The notes beneath the pieces were generated by a model that was given only the letters and a program-made list of their open reading frames with translations, ran no database searches and was not told the origin of the DNA. This document shows positions 27,780 to 36,595 of a stretch of DNA of 64,000 nt, in pieces. The stretch spans positions 1 through 64,000 of the forward strand of contig NZ_WBZB01000025.1 of NCBI RefSeq assembly GCF_009017255.1, given 5' to 3'. Every line of letters begins with the position of its first letter. The stretch's first letter is position 1. Source of the stretch: Alkaliphilus serpentinus. GTDB lineage: Bacteria; Bacillota; Clostridia; Peptostreptococcales; Natronincolaceae. A program made the position numbers and the translations under genes.

Positions 27780-28430
27780 CTATTCCCTCTCTAGCTTCTT
27801 AAGATCATTATTATGACCAATAACCACTAGAACATCATCTTTGTTTATAATATCTTTAGCAGTAGGTGAAACATTTATTCTGTCACCCTCATGCTTTATG
27901 GCCATTACGTTAATACCATATTTAGATCTTATATTGATCTCTAAAAGACTTTTCCCTATCCAATCCTCTAGGGCAGTAACCTCCATAATACTATATTCTG
28001 GAGCCAATTCAATGTAATCTAAAATATTGGTATATACTAGATTATGGGCAACTCTCATTCCCATATCCCTTTCTGGAAATACCACCCTATCGGCACCAAT
28101 TTTATATAGAACCTTTGCATGCATTTCATTTTGAGCCTTTGCTACAACATATTTCACACCAAGCTCCTTAACAATTAATGTGGCCATAATTGAAGATTGA
28201 ATATCGGAGCCAATGGTTATAACTGCAACATCAAAGTTGCGTATGCCTAGTGATCTAAGGGCATGCTCATCGGTGGCATCTGCTTGAACAGCATGGGTAA
28301 CCTCCTCTGATATATTCTGAACTATATCTTCGTTTCCATCGATGGCCAAAACATCATGGCCCATCTTATATAGGGTTTTTGCTACACTGCTTCCAAAACG
28401 ACCACAGCCAATTACAATATACTGCTTCAT
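27780..28430 (-). CDS. ktrA: Potassium uptake regulatory subunit KtrA/TrkA family
   Basis: About 216 residues with an N-terminal RCK Rossmann domain (YIVIGCGRFGSSVAKTLYKMG) and a C-terminal TrkA-C domain. KtrA rings gate the KtrB channel in response to ATP/ADP, and TrkA-C in this family can bind c-di-AMP. ATG 28430 has AGAGGTG 6 nt upstream. It directly follows ktrB. Confidence 0.95.
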   Translation of the reverse strand: MKQYIVIGCGRFGSSVAKTLYKMGHDVLAIDGNEDIVQNISEEVTHAVQADATDEHALRSLGIRNFDVAVITIGSDIQSSIMATLIVKELGVKYVVAKAQNEMHAKVLYKIGADRVVFPERDMGMRVAHNLVYTNILDYIELAPEYSIMEVTALEDWIGKSLLEINIRSKYGINVMAIKHEGDRINVSPTAKDIINKDDVLVVIGHNNDLKKLERE

Positions 28431-28441
28431 TTTAAACACCT

Positions 28442-29791
28442 CTATCCAACAATAATTTTTTCCTCCGGATATCTTATCGTTCCTTTATTTTTTCGTTGCT
28501 GAGTGGCAAGGGCAAAGGCTATTGTCAGGGGTCCAAGCCTTCCAATAAACATTGCTATAATAATAATCACCTTACCCAACTCACTAAGCTTAGAGGTTAT
28601 TCCTAAAGATAAGCCTACTGTTCCTAAGGCTGATACTCCCTCAAACAACACCTCCATAAAGGTAAAGCCTCCGTCAGAAATGGTTAAGGCCATTGTTATA
28701 AAAATTATGAGTCCCATTCCTACAACTCCCAAGGTTAAAGCACGATTAACTGCAAATCTTGAAAGCCTTCTTCCAAATAGCTCTGTATCCTCCTTACCCT
28801 TTATAACAGAAATAATCGTAAACAGAATCACTCCGAAGGTTACCGTTTTAATACCCCCAGCTGTGGATGCAGGAGAACCCCCGATATACATAAGTATAAT
28901 CGTCAAAAGCTTAGATGCATTTGTAAGCTGACTCATCTCAATAGTATTAAAGCCCGCTGTCCTAGGAGTTACAGATTGAAAGGCTGAAGCCAGAACCTTA
29001 CTTCCAAAATCCAACTCCCCAATAGTATTGGGATTATTCCACTCCAATGCCATAAAGGCAAAGAACCCCATTGAGATAAGGAGGGCTGTCATAAATAGTA
29101 CGATTTTGGCATGAAGACTTATTTTTTTGAAGTTTCTAGTTCTTATCAATTCTACTATGACTGGGAAACCTAAGCCTCCAAATATGATTAAAAGCATTAT
29201 TGTAATATTCACCACAGGATCTGAAACATAGGGAATTAAGCTAACTCCCCCACCAACAATATCAAAACCGGCATTACAAAAGGCAGAAATAGAGTGGAAG
29301 ATGGAAAAGGCTAAGCCCTTAGACAAGCCTAATTGAGGTATAAACCTAGTGGATAATAATATGGCTCCAATACCTTCTATTACAAGGGTACCAATTAAAA
29401 TGTATTGGGTAAAGCGAACCAATCCCGATAGGGTATTTTGATTTAAAGCCTCCTGCATGATGAGCCTTTCCTTTAGTGAAGTTCTTTTTCCTAAAACAAT
29501 GGCAAATAACGTAGCCATGGTCATAAAGCCTAAACCGCCTATTTGTATGAGTATCAGTATTACGGTTTTTCCAAAGGCTGTCCAATAGGTGCCTGTATCT
29601 ACAACCACCAGTCCAGTTACACACACTGCAGAAGTAGATGTAAACAAAGCATCTAGGAAGCCAATACTTTTACCAGTAATTGAAGCGAATGGTAGATTTA
29701 ATAGAATTGCACCAATAAAAATAACGGATGCAAATCCCAAAATCAATACTTGAGTAGGGTCTAGCTTGTTGCCTTTAAATTTTTCCACCAT
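28442..29791 (-). CDS. ktrB: Potassium uptake membrane subunit KtrB/TrkH family
   Basis: A 449-residue polytopic membrane protein with four repeated M1-P-M2 units. Selectivity-filter-like turns include TSTSAVCVTGL (near residue 52), ISAFCNAGFD, VTPRTAGFNT and VSALGTVGLS, matching KtrB/TrkH. It imports K+ with Na+ or H+ under control of KtrA encoded just downstream. ATG 29791 is preceded by GAGGGGG. Confidence 0.97.
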   Translation of the reverse strand: MVEKFKGNKLDPTQVLILGFASVIFIGAILLNLPFASITGKSIGFLDALFTSTSAVCVTGLVVVDTGTYWTAFGKTVILILIQIGGLGFMTMATLFAIVLGKRTSLKERLIMQEALNQNTLSGLVRFTQYILIGTLVIEGIGAILLSTRFIPQLGLSKGLAFSIFHSISAFCNAGFDIVGGGVSLIPYVSDPVVNITIMLLIIFGGLGFPVIVELIRTRNFKKISLHAKIVLFMTALLISMGFFAFMALEWNNPNTIGELDFGSKVLASAFQSVTPRTAGFNTIEMSQLTNASKLLTIILMYIGGSPASTAGGIKTVTFGVILFTIISVIKGKEDTELFGRRLSRFAVNRALTLGVVGMGLIIFITMALTISDGGFTFMEVLFEGVSALGTVGLSLGITSKLSELGKVIIIIAMFIGRLGPLTIAFALATQQRKNKGTIRYPEEKIIVG

Positions 29792-29995
29792 ACTGTATCC
29801 CCCTCATTTGAGAAAATCATAATATATATAATATAGTTATTATAGCATTAAAGAAAAAATATGGAAAGTAATATGAAGAATTCTTAAATAAAGTATTGCC
29901 AAAGAATAACATATCATTCCCATTTTTATTGACCCATCAGAAATGATGAATTTTATAGTTCACAGTTATGGAAAGCCCCATAACCCTTTTACTAT

Positions 29996-30047
29996 AAAAA
30001 CCCAGCATTCTTACGTATTTATGTGTACGTTCCAATGACTGGGTTTT
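29996..30047 (-). terminator. Terminator hairpin after rplT (repeat-family type)
   Basis: AAAACCCAG at the left pairs with CTGGGTTTT at the right, with inner complementary blocks ACGTA/TACGT and CATT/AATG. On the minus strand the second arm ends in TTTTT, fitting termination of infC-rpmI-rplT. The AGCATTC..ACGTATTT arm resembles hairpins at 48971-49040 and within the MITE copies. The rest of 29792-30090 shows nothing further. Confidence 0.7.
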
Positions 30048-30090
30048 CCTATAACTGTTTTTTTAACAGTTAAACTATTCATACTGGATT

Positions 30091-30450
30091 TTATGCGTTT
30101 AATTTTTGCTTTACTGTTTCAACCAATTGAGCAAATCCCTCTTTATCATTAACAGCCATATCTGCAAGAACTTTTCTGTTCATTTGAATGCCGCTAGCCT
30201 TTAATCCATTAATGAATCTTGAGTAAGACAATCCATTTGCTCGAGTTCCTGCATTGATTCTTGTGATCCAAAGCTTTCTAAAATCTCTTTTCTTTTGCTT
30301 TCTTCCAATGTAGGCATACTTTAAAGCCTTCATAACAAACTGATTAGCTGGTCTAAAAAGTTTACTTCTTGCTCCTCTAAAGCCTTTAGCAAGCTTTAAT
30401 ATTTTTTTATGTTTTTTACGTGCATTTACAGCACCTTTTACTCTAGCCAT
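30091..30450 (-). CDS. rplT: 50S ribosomal protein L20
   Basis: A 119-residue basic protein ([33 protein letters not shown]) of exact family length and last gene of the infC-rpmI-rplT operon. Besides assembly of the 50S subunit, L20 in Firmicutes binds the operon leader and represses expression. Standard ATG and ribosome-binding site. Confidence 0.99.
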   Translation of the reverse strand: MARVKGAVNARKKHKKILKLAKGFRGARSKLFRPANQFVMKALKYAYIGRKQKKRDFRKLWITRINAGTRANGLSYSRFINGLKASGIQMNRKVLADMAVNDKEGFAQLVETVKQKLNA

Positions 30451-30477
30451 TGTATTAAACCTCCTTTTCTAAATTTA

Positions 30478-30669
30478 CTATGGTAGTAATTGCTGAATAC
30501 GTTTTTGGTCACCTTTTGAAACAATTGCTGCTTGTCGGAGATTTCTCTTTCTCTTAGCAGACTTCTTTGTTAGAATATGACTTTTAAAAGCTTTAAAACG
30601 CTTGATTTTACCTGTTTTAGTTTTTTTAAGTCTTTTTGCTGCTCCTTTATGGGTTTTCATTTTTGGCAT
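30478..30669 (-). CDS. rpmI: 50S ribosomal protein L35
   Basis: A 63-residue basic protein ([31 protein letters not shown]), normal L35 length, between infC and rplT with short gaps, the conserved bacterial order. Confidence 0.99.
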   Translation of the reverse strand: MPKMKTHKGAAKRLKKTKTGKIKRFKAFKSHILTKKSAKRKRNLRQAAIVSKGDQKRIQQLLP

Positions 30670-30689
30670 TGTGTGTTCCTCCCTTCAAA

Positions 30690-31208
30690 TTATGCATTCT
30701 TTGGTGCTAAAATCATGATCATTTGTTTCCCTTCAAGTTTTGCTTCTTTCTCTATAGTGCAAACCTCCGTAAGCAAAGAGGCAAATTCAGCGATAACCTT
30801 TTGGCCCATGCTGGTGTTGCTTAATTCTCTACCTCGGAACCTTAAAGTAACCTTTACTTTATCTCCACTCTTAAGGAATTTCAAAGCTTGATTGGCCTTA
30901 ACGTTTAAGTCATGCTCCTCTATGTTTGGGCTAAGTCTTACTTCTTTAACAGAAACAATCTTTTGCTTCTTTTTAGCTTCCTTTTCCTTTTTTGCAAGCT
31001 CATATTTGTACTTTCCGTAGTCCATGATTCTGCAAACGGGTGGCTTTGCTTGGGGAGCGATTTTAACTAGATCTAAGCTTTTACTAACAGCTAAGGCATA
31101 AGCTTCCTTACCTGACATAATTCCCAACTGCTCTCCTTCAGCATCAATTACCCTTACTTCACGATCTCTAATGTCTTCGTTAATTTGCAACTCATTCAAA
31201 TCCCTAAT
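30690..31208 (-). CDS. infC: Translation initiation factor IF-3 (AUU start)
   Basis: A 172-residue IF-3. The N-terminal domain (INEDIRDREVRVIDAEGEQLG) and C-terminal domain (KEVRLSPNIEEHDLNVK...) are complete. The best start is the rare codon ATT at 31208: GGAGGTG lies exactly 7 nt upstream, and the frame from there reads MRDLNELQINED. No ATG is suitably placed; the next candidate, TTG 31199, is too far from the site. AUU starts in infC allow IF-3 to repress its own translation in other bacteria. Confidence 0.97.
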   Translation of the reverse strand: MRDLNELQINEDIRDREVRVIDAEGEQLGIMSGKEAYALAVSKSLDLVKIAPQAKPPVCRIMDYGKYKYELAKKEKEAKKKQKIVSVKEVRLSPNIEEHDLNVKANQALKFLKSGDKVKVTLRFRGRELSNTSMGQKVIAEFASLLTEVCTIEKEAKLEGKQMIMILAPKNA

Positions 31209-31249
31209 AAGCTGACACCTCCAATTAAATTTTGTTTTATATTTTATAC

Positions 31250-31390
31250 AATAAAAAAAGCAAATACTAATGTATTCGCTTCAAAAATCATAGAAAAATT
31301 ATAAGTAACCAACTATAATCATCCTATTAACCCTGCTGGTCTTAAACCACAAGGTGAGAAGCGAAACTTCTACTTTGTTGTCATCTATAA
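31250..31390 (-). promoter_or_regulatory. L20-type leader (attenuator) of the infC operon
   Basis: Between promoter and infC the minus-strand transcript has GAAGTTTCGCTTC, CACCTTGTGG and TTTAAGACCAGCAGGG, resembling the Firmicute L20 leader. It ends in an intrinsic terminator (AGCGAATAC pairing with GTATTTGCT, then T7; 31280-31250). By analogy with Bacillus, L20 binding would favour termination. Confidence 0.75.
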
Positions 31391-31391
31391 T

Positions 31392-31420
31392 ATGTTATCA
31401 ATTCCCACAAGATTTGTCAA
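31392..31420 (-). promoter_or_regulatory. Promoter of infC-rpmI-rplT
   Basis: TTGACA (31420-31415), 17-bp spacer, TAACAT (31397-31392) on the minus strand. Start expected near 31385, immediately before the L20-type leader. Confidence 0.85.
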
Positions 31421-31638
31421 TAGTATTTTATATTATAGTATGCACCATTTCCTGATATTTTTCCATAGGTTTATCAATGAAGTGGTTTATCCAAGTAAAA
31501 AACTGATATAGTTTCAACATCAAATTAAGATTGCATTATCTACTTAATTTTTCCTGTCTTAATATTGCCTAAGTCTATAATTTTTTATATTCATTTGGGT
31601 TAACATATCATTAGAGACAATTATAAGGTGGTGCGGTA

Positions 31639-33210
31639 ATGAAAAAACGAATAATATTTGTACTCCTATGCATCTTTATAGCTTTGTCTGTAATGTCTGT
31701 GTTACCTTTATGGGGTGATACTGGTATAAAAAGCAAGCTCACCAGCTACGATAGAATTTTGGTAATCGGTATAACCTTTGTACTGTTTTTTTATTATAAC
31801 AAATTAGATCATTCTCCACAATATGCCCACGCAACAATCAATAACGATAAAAAGGAAAAGGATCAGCATAATGCTGAGATTTTCACAAAGCCCAAAATTA
31901 CCTTTGAAGATGTGGCAGGCTTAGATGAGGTTAAGGAGGAGCTTATTGAGGTTATTGATTTCATTAAGAAAACAGAGAAGTATAAGAAAATGGGAGCTAA
32001 GATCCCCAAGGGTATTCTGTTTTATGGCCCTCCCGGTACAGGAAAAACCCTTTTGGCATCAGCTGTAGCTGGGGAAACAAAATCTGCCTTTTTTTCTGCC
32101 AGTGGGTCTGAGTTTGTGGAAAAATATGTAGGTGTAGGAGCAAAAAGGGTAAGAGCCTTATTTGAGAAGGCTAAGAAAGAGGCCCCCAGTGTGATCTTTA
32201 TTGATGAAATAGATGCAATTGGGGCAAGGCGGCATTTGGAGAGCAACAACGAAAAGGATCAAACCCTTAATCAGCTGTTGGTTGAGCTGGATGGTTTTAA
32301 TACCGATCAGACGGTGGTAGTTATAGGAGCAACCAATCGATTAGATCTATTAGATGAAGCCCTGATGAGGCCTGGACGCTTTGATCGTCATATGTATATT
32401 GGCAATCCCAGCATGAAGGCTAGGGAGGATATTCTAAAGGTTCACACCAAAAACAAGCCTCTAAGCAGCGAAGTTTCTATAGCGGATTTGGCTAAGAAAA
32501 CCCATGGGATGAGTGGCGCCCATCTTTCAAACATAGCCAATGAAGCTGCAATAATCGCCGTAAGAGAAAATCAAGAGGTTATAAGCTCTAAGCATTTTGA
32601 CCTAGCAATTGAAAGGGTAGTTGCTGGTCTGCAGGTTAAAAATCCTAATGTTTTATTAAAAGAAAAGGAAATTGTATCTTACCACGAGGCGGGTCATGCC
32701 CTAATAGGTAAGCTTTTAAAAACCGATATGATCCAAAAGGTTTCTATTATTCCCAGGGGACAGGCGTTGGGATATGTGCTGCAAATGCCCCAAGAAGACC
32801 GATATATCCTTACTAAGGATGACTTAATTAAAAAAATGATGGTTATGCTGGGAGGCAGAGCATCGGAGGAGGTTGTATTTAACCACTTGTCAACAGGAGC
32901 TAAGGATGATTTGAAAAAGGTTACGGATTTAGCTGCCCAAATGGTATGTGAGTATGGTATGAGTGATTTAGGCTATATCAGCCAAGAACCATCTATGATT
33001 AAATCCTTAAGTAGAGAAATTAATAAGGAAATGAATAAAATAATAGATGGCTGCTATAAGGATACCCTTGAAACCTTAAAGAAGAATCAAAATCAGTTAG
33101 ATATCATTGCCACAGCCCTAATGGAAAGGGAAACCTTAAGCTTTGATGAGCTGAATGAGTTATTAATTGAAGATAGAGACACCCAAGAAGAAAAGCTAGC
33201 GGCAGTATGA
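31639..33210 (+). CDS. ftsH: FtsH-like membrane AAA+ metalloprotease (short form)
   Basis: A 523-residue protease. Two transmembrane segments (about 4-23 and 39-53) flank an external loop of only about 15 residues, far shorter than in canonical FtsH. Walker A GPPGTGKT is at 130-137, Walker B IFIDEID at 187-192, the second region of homology RPGRFDR near 244-250 and the zinc motif HEAGH at 349-353, with a later Asp ligand in AKDDLKK. It should degrade membrane and soluble proteins. Probably a paralogue of the main FtsH. Confidence 0.93.
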   Translation: MKKRIIFVLLCIFIALSVMSVLPLWGDTGIKSKLTSYDRILVIGITFVLFFYYNKLDHSPQYAHATINNDKKEKDQHNAEIFTKPKITFEDVAGLDEVKEELIEVIDFIKKTEKYKKMGAKIPKGILFYGPPGTGKTLLASAVAGETKSAFFSASGSEFVEKYVGVGAKRVRALFEKAKKEAPSVIFIDEIDAIGARRHLESNNEKDQTLNQLLVELDGFNTDQTVVVIGATNRLDLLDEALMRPGRFDRHMYIGNPSMKAREDILKVHTKNKPLSSEVSIADLAKKTHGMSGAHLSNIANEAAIIAVRENQEVISSKHFDLAIERVVAGLQVKNPNVLLKEKEIVSYHEAGHALIGKLLKTDMIQKVSIIPRGQALGYVLQMPQEDRYILTKDDLIKKMMVMLGGRASEEVVFNHLSTGAKDDLKKVTDLAAQMVCEYGMSDLGYISQEPSMIKSLSREINKEMNKIIDGCYKDTLETLKKNQNQLDIIATALMERETLSFDELNELLIEDRDTQEEKLAAV

Positions 33211-33211
33211 T

Positions 33212-33244
33212 GATAAAGGCCATGAGTAGCATCATGGCCTTTTA
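33212..33244. terminator. Terminator between ftsH-like gene and GGDEF gene
   Basis: AAGGCCATGA and TCATGGCCTT form a 10-bp stem with a 6-nt loop, followed on the plus strand by TTTTATATT. Serves the ftsH-like gene and may act for the convergent GGDEF gene. Confidence 0.85.
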
Positions 33245-33270
33245 TATTGACATATTCCTTAGACTACATG

Positions 33271-34430
33271 TTATTTACTTACACAATTTCTCCCCTTTTT
33301 CTTAGCGCGATACAATGCCTTATCTGCGTTTTTGAGAACATCTTGGGGTAATCTTGTGTCATTGGTCTTTTCCGCAACCCCAATGCTTATGGTTATACTT
33401 AATTTCTTTTGTTGACCATTGTTCTTAGTAACGGTTTTGGGCTTATTCTTTGGGCGATTCTTACCCCTTAGAACAAAGGAGCGCTTTTCGATTATTTGTC
33501 TTACCTCCTCCAGTAGGGGCAAGGCCTCAGATACTGTTTTACCTGGAAAAAGAATTGTAAATTCCTCACCACCATAACGATATGCCTTTCCATTTCCATG
33601 AACCTGCTTTATGTTGGCTGCCACCATTTTTAAGACCTCATCACCAACATCATGGCCATAACGATCATTGAATTTTTTAAAGAAATCAATATCCAGCATG
33701 GCAATAACATAGTTACCACTAAGTTTTAGCATGGCCTCTTTAAGGGCCCTTCTGCCTGGTAAGCCCGTTAACTCATCAAGATAGGACATATTATAGGTAA
33801 GTTGAATGATTGCACCAATTAAAATAATCCCTCCACCAGTAAAAAGATGGTAATTAGAGGATTATTTTCAACAAAATTTAGCGAAATAAAGGCCAGTGCC
33901 AAGACTCCCAATAGAAATGGCTCTAGAAAAGCCCTATATAGGATGGCCTTCATTAGTAATATCCCTCCCACAATAAAAAACAAGAGTATGGCATAATCAG
34001 GTACAGAGGTTTTTAACCAAGGAAATGCATTTGTAGAAAGTTTAGTAATTATTCCATTACTACCATTAAAATAAACCCAGACTAGAATCAAAGTCTGTAT
34101 GAATATAAAGGCAAATCTTAACAGACCCCATATGCTAAAGTAGCCCCTTTCCTTAAGAAGGGAAAAAATCAGGATATTTAAGGGTATAAAAAAAGAAATA
34201 GCTATATTTACATTGGGGTTATTCCATAGGGTATTAATGGCTATATAGCCAATAGATAAGGTTAGATAAAAAAAATTCGACTTCGGTTAAACCAAAAGGC
34301 CATAAGCATACCAAAGGAGAATATAACATAGGGGGCATACTGGGTTATTGTAACCATGGCTGGAGATAAGGAGTCTAAGAAAAAGTAGTATGCAATAGTA
34401 AGTGCTGTGACAATTATTGAAATAATCAAA
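33271..34430 (-). pseudogene. Membrane GGDEF diguanylate cyclase gene with two frameshifts
   Basis: The 3' part (33271-33789) encodes an intact GGDEF domain with the catalytic RYGGEEF. Upstream, hydrophobic segments continue in other frames. A start at TTG 34430 (GGAGG upstream) reads LIISIIVTALTIAYYFF until an A8 run at 34268-34275 breaks it. The next frame reads YLTLSIGYIAIN through MILVWVYFNG until an A5 run at 33841-33845, after which GGGIILIGAIIQLTYN joins MSYLDELTGLPGRR. One base lost in each run would explain it, either true decay or sequencing error. The intact protein would have about six transmembrane helices plus GGDEF. Confidence 0.8.
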
Positions 34431-34524
34431 TCTCCGCCTCCTTTTTATTCCTTCTTTAAGGAAATAATATGAGAATATCTATGATTAAATTATATCAATC
34501 TTTGACATTTTATTCAATAGATGT

Positions 34525-34553
34525 CGAAAGGGAGAAGCCTAAGCTTCACTCTT
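34525..34553 (-). terminator. Terminator after the 34.6-kb methyltransferase
   Basis: Imperfect stem AAAGAGTGAAGC / GCTTCTCCCTTT on the minus strand just past the stop at 34556. Confidence 0.55.
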
Positions 34554-34555
34554 TT

Positions 34556-35308
34556 TTACTTTTTTGAACATTCATATATCACTGTTTTGTCCTCTGGAGT
34601 TGCAGCTTCTTGGGTATATGCCCTTAGAGTTTTTAACATCTTAAAACCTACCTCTTCTAGTATTTCTTTAAATTCATGAATCCCATAAAGCATGATGTAC
34701 AAATCCATGGATTCTGTTTCAATTATTTCTCCTCCATCTATAAGCTCATACTTCAAAGGATACTTAATCAGCTTATTGCTTTGGTCATATTGAGATTGGT
34801 TACTTTCTACAATAACCTTACCATCTTCCCTTTCTAAAGCCTTAGATTGTTTCCAAGTATTATTATTACTGCCCTTAATGTTATCTGTTAGAATCTCTAT
34901 AACAAATTTCCCATTAGGTTTTAAACAATTATACATGCTTTTCAAGCTTTCTAAGAGCTTCTCCCTTTCTTTTATGGTGACAAAGGAGCCTCCCGGTGTA
35001 ATAATAAGGTCATATTTAATATCAGACTTAAAATCCTTAGCCTTTGAGTTCATCACTCTACAGTTTAAATTCCTTTTGCTAGCCTTCCTCCTACATGCAG
35101 CCAGCATATCTTCAGATAGATCAAAGCCTTCTATATCATATCCCATCTCTAAGAAGGGGATTAAAAACCTTCCTGAACCACACATGGCCTCTAATATTTT
35201 TATATCCTTATTTTTAAAGTATCCTAGATAAAAATCAAACTCATCTTCAGGAGGTTTAGGCTTATCTAAATCATACAACTGTGTACACAAGCTTCCGTAA
35301 AAATTCAT
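34556..35308 (-). CDS. Class I SAM-dependent methyltransferase
   Basis: A 250-residue protein. Motif I ILEAMCGSGRFLIPFLEMGYDIEGFDLSEDML lies near residues 35-68 and DLIITPGGSF is a motif II-like strand. The substrate is unknown. It resembles UbiE/Methyltransf_11/25-type small-molecule methylases. Flanked by a broken GGDEF gene and a truncated GyrI-like fragment, so it sits in a decaying patch. Confidence 0.85.
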   Translation of the reverse strand: MNFYGSLCTQLYDLDKPKPPEDEFDFYLGYFKNKDIKILEAMCGSGRFLIPFLEMGYDIEGFDLSEDMLAACRRKASKRNLNCRVMNSKAKDFKSDIKYDLIITPGGSFVTIKEREKLLESLKSMYNCLKPNGKFVIEILTDNIKGSNNNTWKQSKALEREDGKVIVESNQSQYDQSNKLIKYPLKYELIDGGEIIETESMDLYIMLYGIHEFKEILEEVGFKMLKTLRAYTQEAATPEDKTVIYECSKK

Positions 35309-35327
35309 ACTCTATCCCCTTTAAATT

Positions 35328-35498
35328 TTATATTTTTACAACTGGAATATATATTTCCATAATAACATCTGTTGCTGAATGGCATCTCTCATCATAGAAT
35401 TCAAATTCTACCCTTCCATCAGCAAATTCATAGCCTGAATTTTGAAACCATATTTCAAATATATACCTTCAAGTGTCCTTAATGGTTTTTACAAATCC
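35328..35498 (-). pseudogene. C-terminal fragment of a GyrI-like effector-binding domain
   Basis: The minus strand reads EIWFQNSGYEFADGRVEFEFYDER then SATDVIMEIYIPVV and a stop at 35328. This matches the end of the AraC-effector/GyrI-like domain (usual ...SGYE...EFE.YDER...EIYIPI). The upstream part has an in-frame stop and is replaced by the REP and RAYT gene beginning at 35501, so the gene was probably truncated by that insertion. Confidence 0.65.
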
Positions 35499-35500
35499 AT

Positions 35501-35523
35501 CACAACGGGGACGGTTCTCATTG
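35501..35523 (-). repeat. REP-like palindrome, copy 1 (at RAYT 3' end)
   Basis: Minus-strand CAATGAGAACCGTCCCCG then TTGTG; same core AACCGTCCC as the copies at 36432, 36568 and 51131 but in inverted orientation. It directly abuts the transposase stop codon. Confidence 0.85.
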
Positions 35524-36282
35524 CTACACCTTGGCTATGGCTCTTCTATTGATTCCTGTTATTCGCGATACCTGAAGTATCGAAACTTTTTCTAAAGCTT
35601 TTGCTTTCCGCAACAAATTATTTCTCTCTATCTTCTCCAACTTATGGATATCAGCGATATTTTTTAGATTTCCAAGCTGGATAATATGCCTTTTAACTTT
35701 TTCATCACTTAATCTGCTGAATTCATCTATTTCCATACACCTATCATTATTGATTTCCATCATATAATCAATATATCTTACTATGGCCTTTTCTCTATTA
35801 GTTGCTAACATATTTAAAAAGAAATCTGTATCTATTAATTCCTCATTATAGATATAACTTTTATAGCTACTCCATTTGAAGTCTTCTATATTTGCTATTC
35901 TTGCCTTTATTGGATTTTGATGAATGTACCTTATTACTGAATAAAAGTACTTATCATCTTCTACTACCTCGCTTTTATATCTATCCTGAAACAAATGCCC
36001 CACTCTTTCATATTTAGAATTAAAATAATAAACATAGCTTGTACTTATTTTCTTAATGATATCTGAAATATTAACCTCATCTTCCTTTAATAATAAATGA
36101 AGGTGATTATTCATAAGACAATAGGCATAGAGATTAAACATAGTTTCTTTCTTGAATCTTAATAATGTATCTAAGAATCTCTCCCTATCCTCATCATCCT
36201 TAAAGATATCTTGTTTATTTACTCCCCTTACCATTATATGATAAATACCTGTATTGCTTTTTACTCGTGCTAAACGTGGCAT
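35524..36282 (-). mobile_element. REP-associated Y1 transposase (RAYT, IS200-like)
   Basis: A 252-residue Y1 HUH transposase. It begins MPRLARVKSNTGIYHIMVRG, has the HUH metal motif NNHLHLLL near residues 63-70, the catalytic-tyrosine region SVIRYIHQNPIKA near 113-125 and a C-terminal helix-turn-helix-like VSRITGINRRAIAK. RAYTs are single-copy domesticated relatives of IS200 that mobilise REP palindromes. Here REP-like sequences flank the gene in inverted orientation (35501 and 36432), supporting the assignment. Confidence 0.9.
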
Positions 36283-36431
36283 ATGATCCCCCTTATGAAT
36301 ATTTAATTTGATTTTAATGCTATAGTAAGCAACATCATACTATGATAGTTTTGTAAATACGCTAGTAATATTTACATTATAAGGTTATACATACTAATTG
36401 TAACATCGTTTCTTTTTATTGTAAATAAAAG

Positions 36432-36458
36432 GCGCAACGAGAACCGTCCCCATTGTGC
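36432..36458 (+). repeat. REP-like palindrome, copy 2
   Basis: A 27-bp sequence starting GCGCAACGAGAACCGTCCCC and ending ATTGTGC. Ends GCGCAA and TTGTGC are near-complementary, so the single strand folds with AGAACCGTCCCC in the loop. Bounds the 5' side of the RAYT gene. Confidence 0.85.
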
Positions 36459-36535
36459 CTTGGCTGAACTTCTTCGTTGCATCATTACTGATAAATTACC
36501 ACTTATAATACTTTCAACAGGTCTTAAATAAAACT

Positions 36536-36561
36536 AAAGGCGAAGCCGTAGCTTCACCTTT
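36536..36561 (-). terminator. Terminator after thrS
   Basis: On the minus strand AAAGGTGAAGC and GCTTCGCCTTT form an 11-bp stem with a TACG loop, followed by AGTTTTATTT. A REP copy lies between it and the thrS stop. Confidence 0.85.
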
Positions 36562-36567
36562 ATCCTT

Positions 36568-36594
36568 GCACAATGAGAACCGTCCCTATTGTGC
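36568..36594 (+). repeat. REP-like palindrome, copy 3
   Basis: GCACAATGAGAACCGTCCC followed by TATTGTGC; perfect GCACAAT/ATTGTGC ends. Sits 1 bp from the thrS stop. Confidence 0.88.
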
Positions 36595-36595
36595 A

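Noticed and set aside
28503-28931. 142-residue plus-strand ORF opposite ktrB
   Set aside because: Antisense to a conserved transporter; composition reflects the complement of hydrophobic codons.
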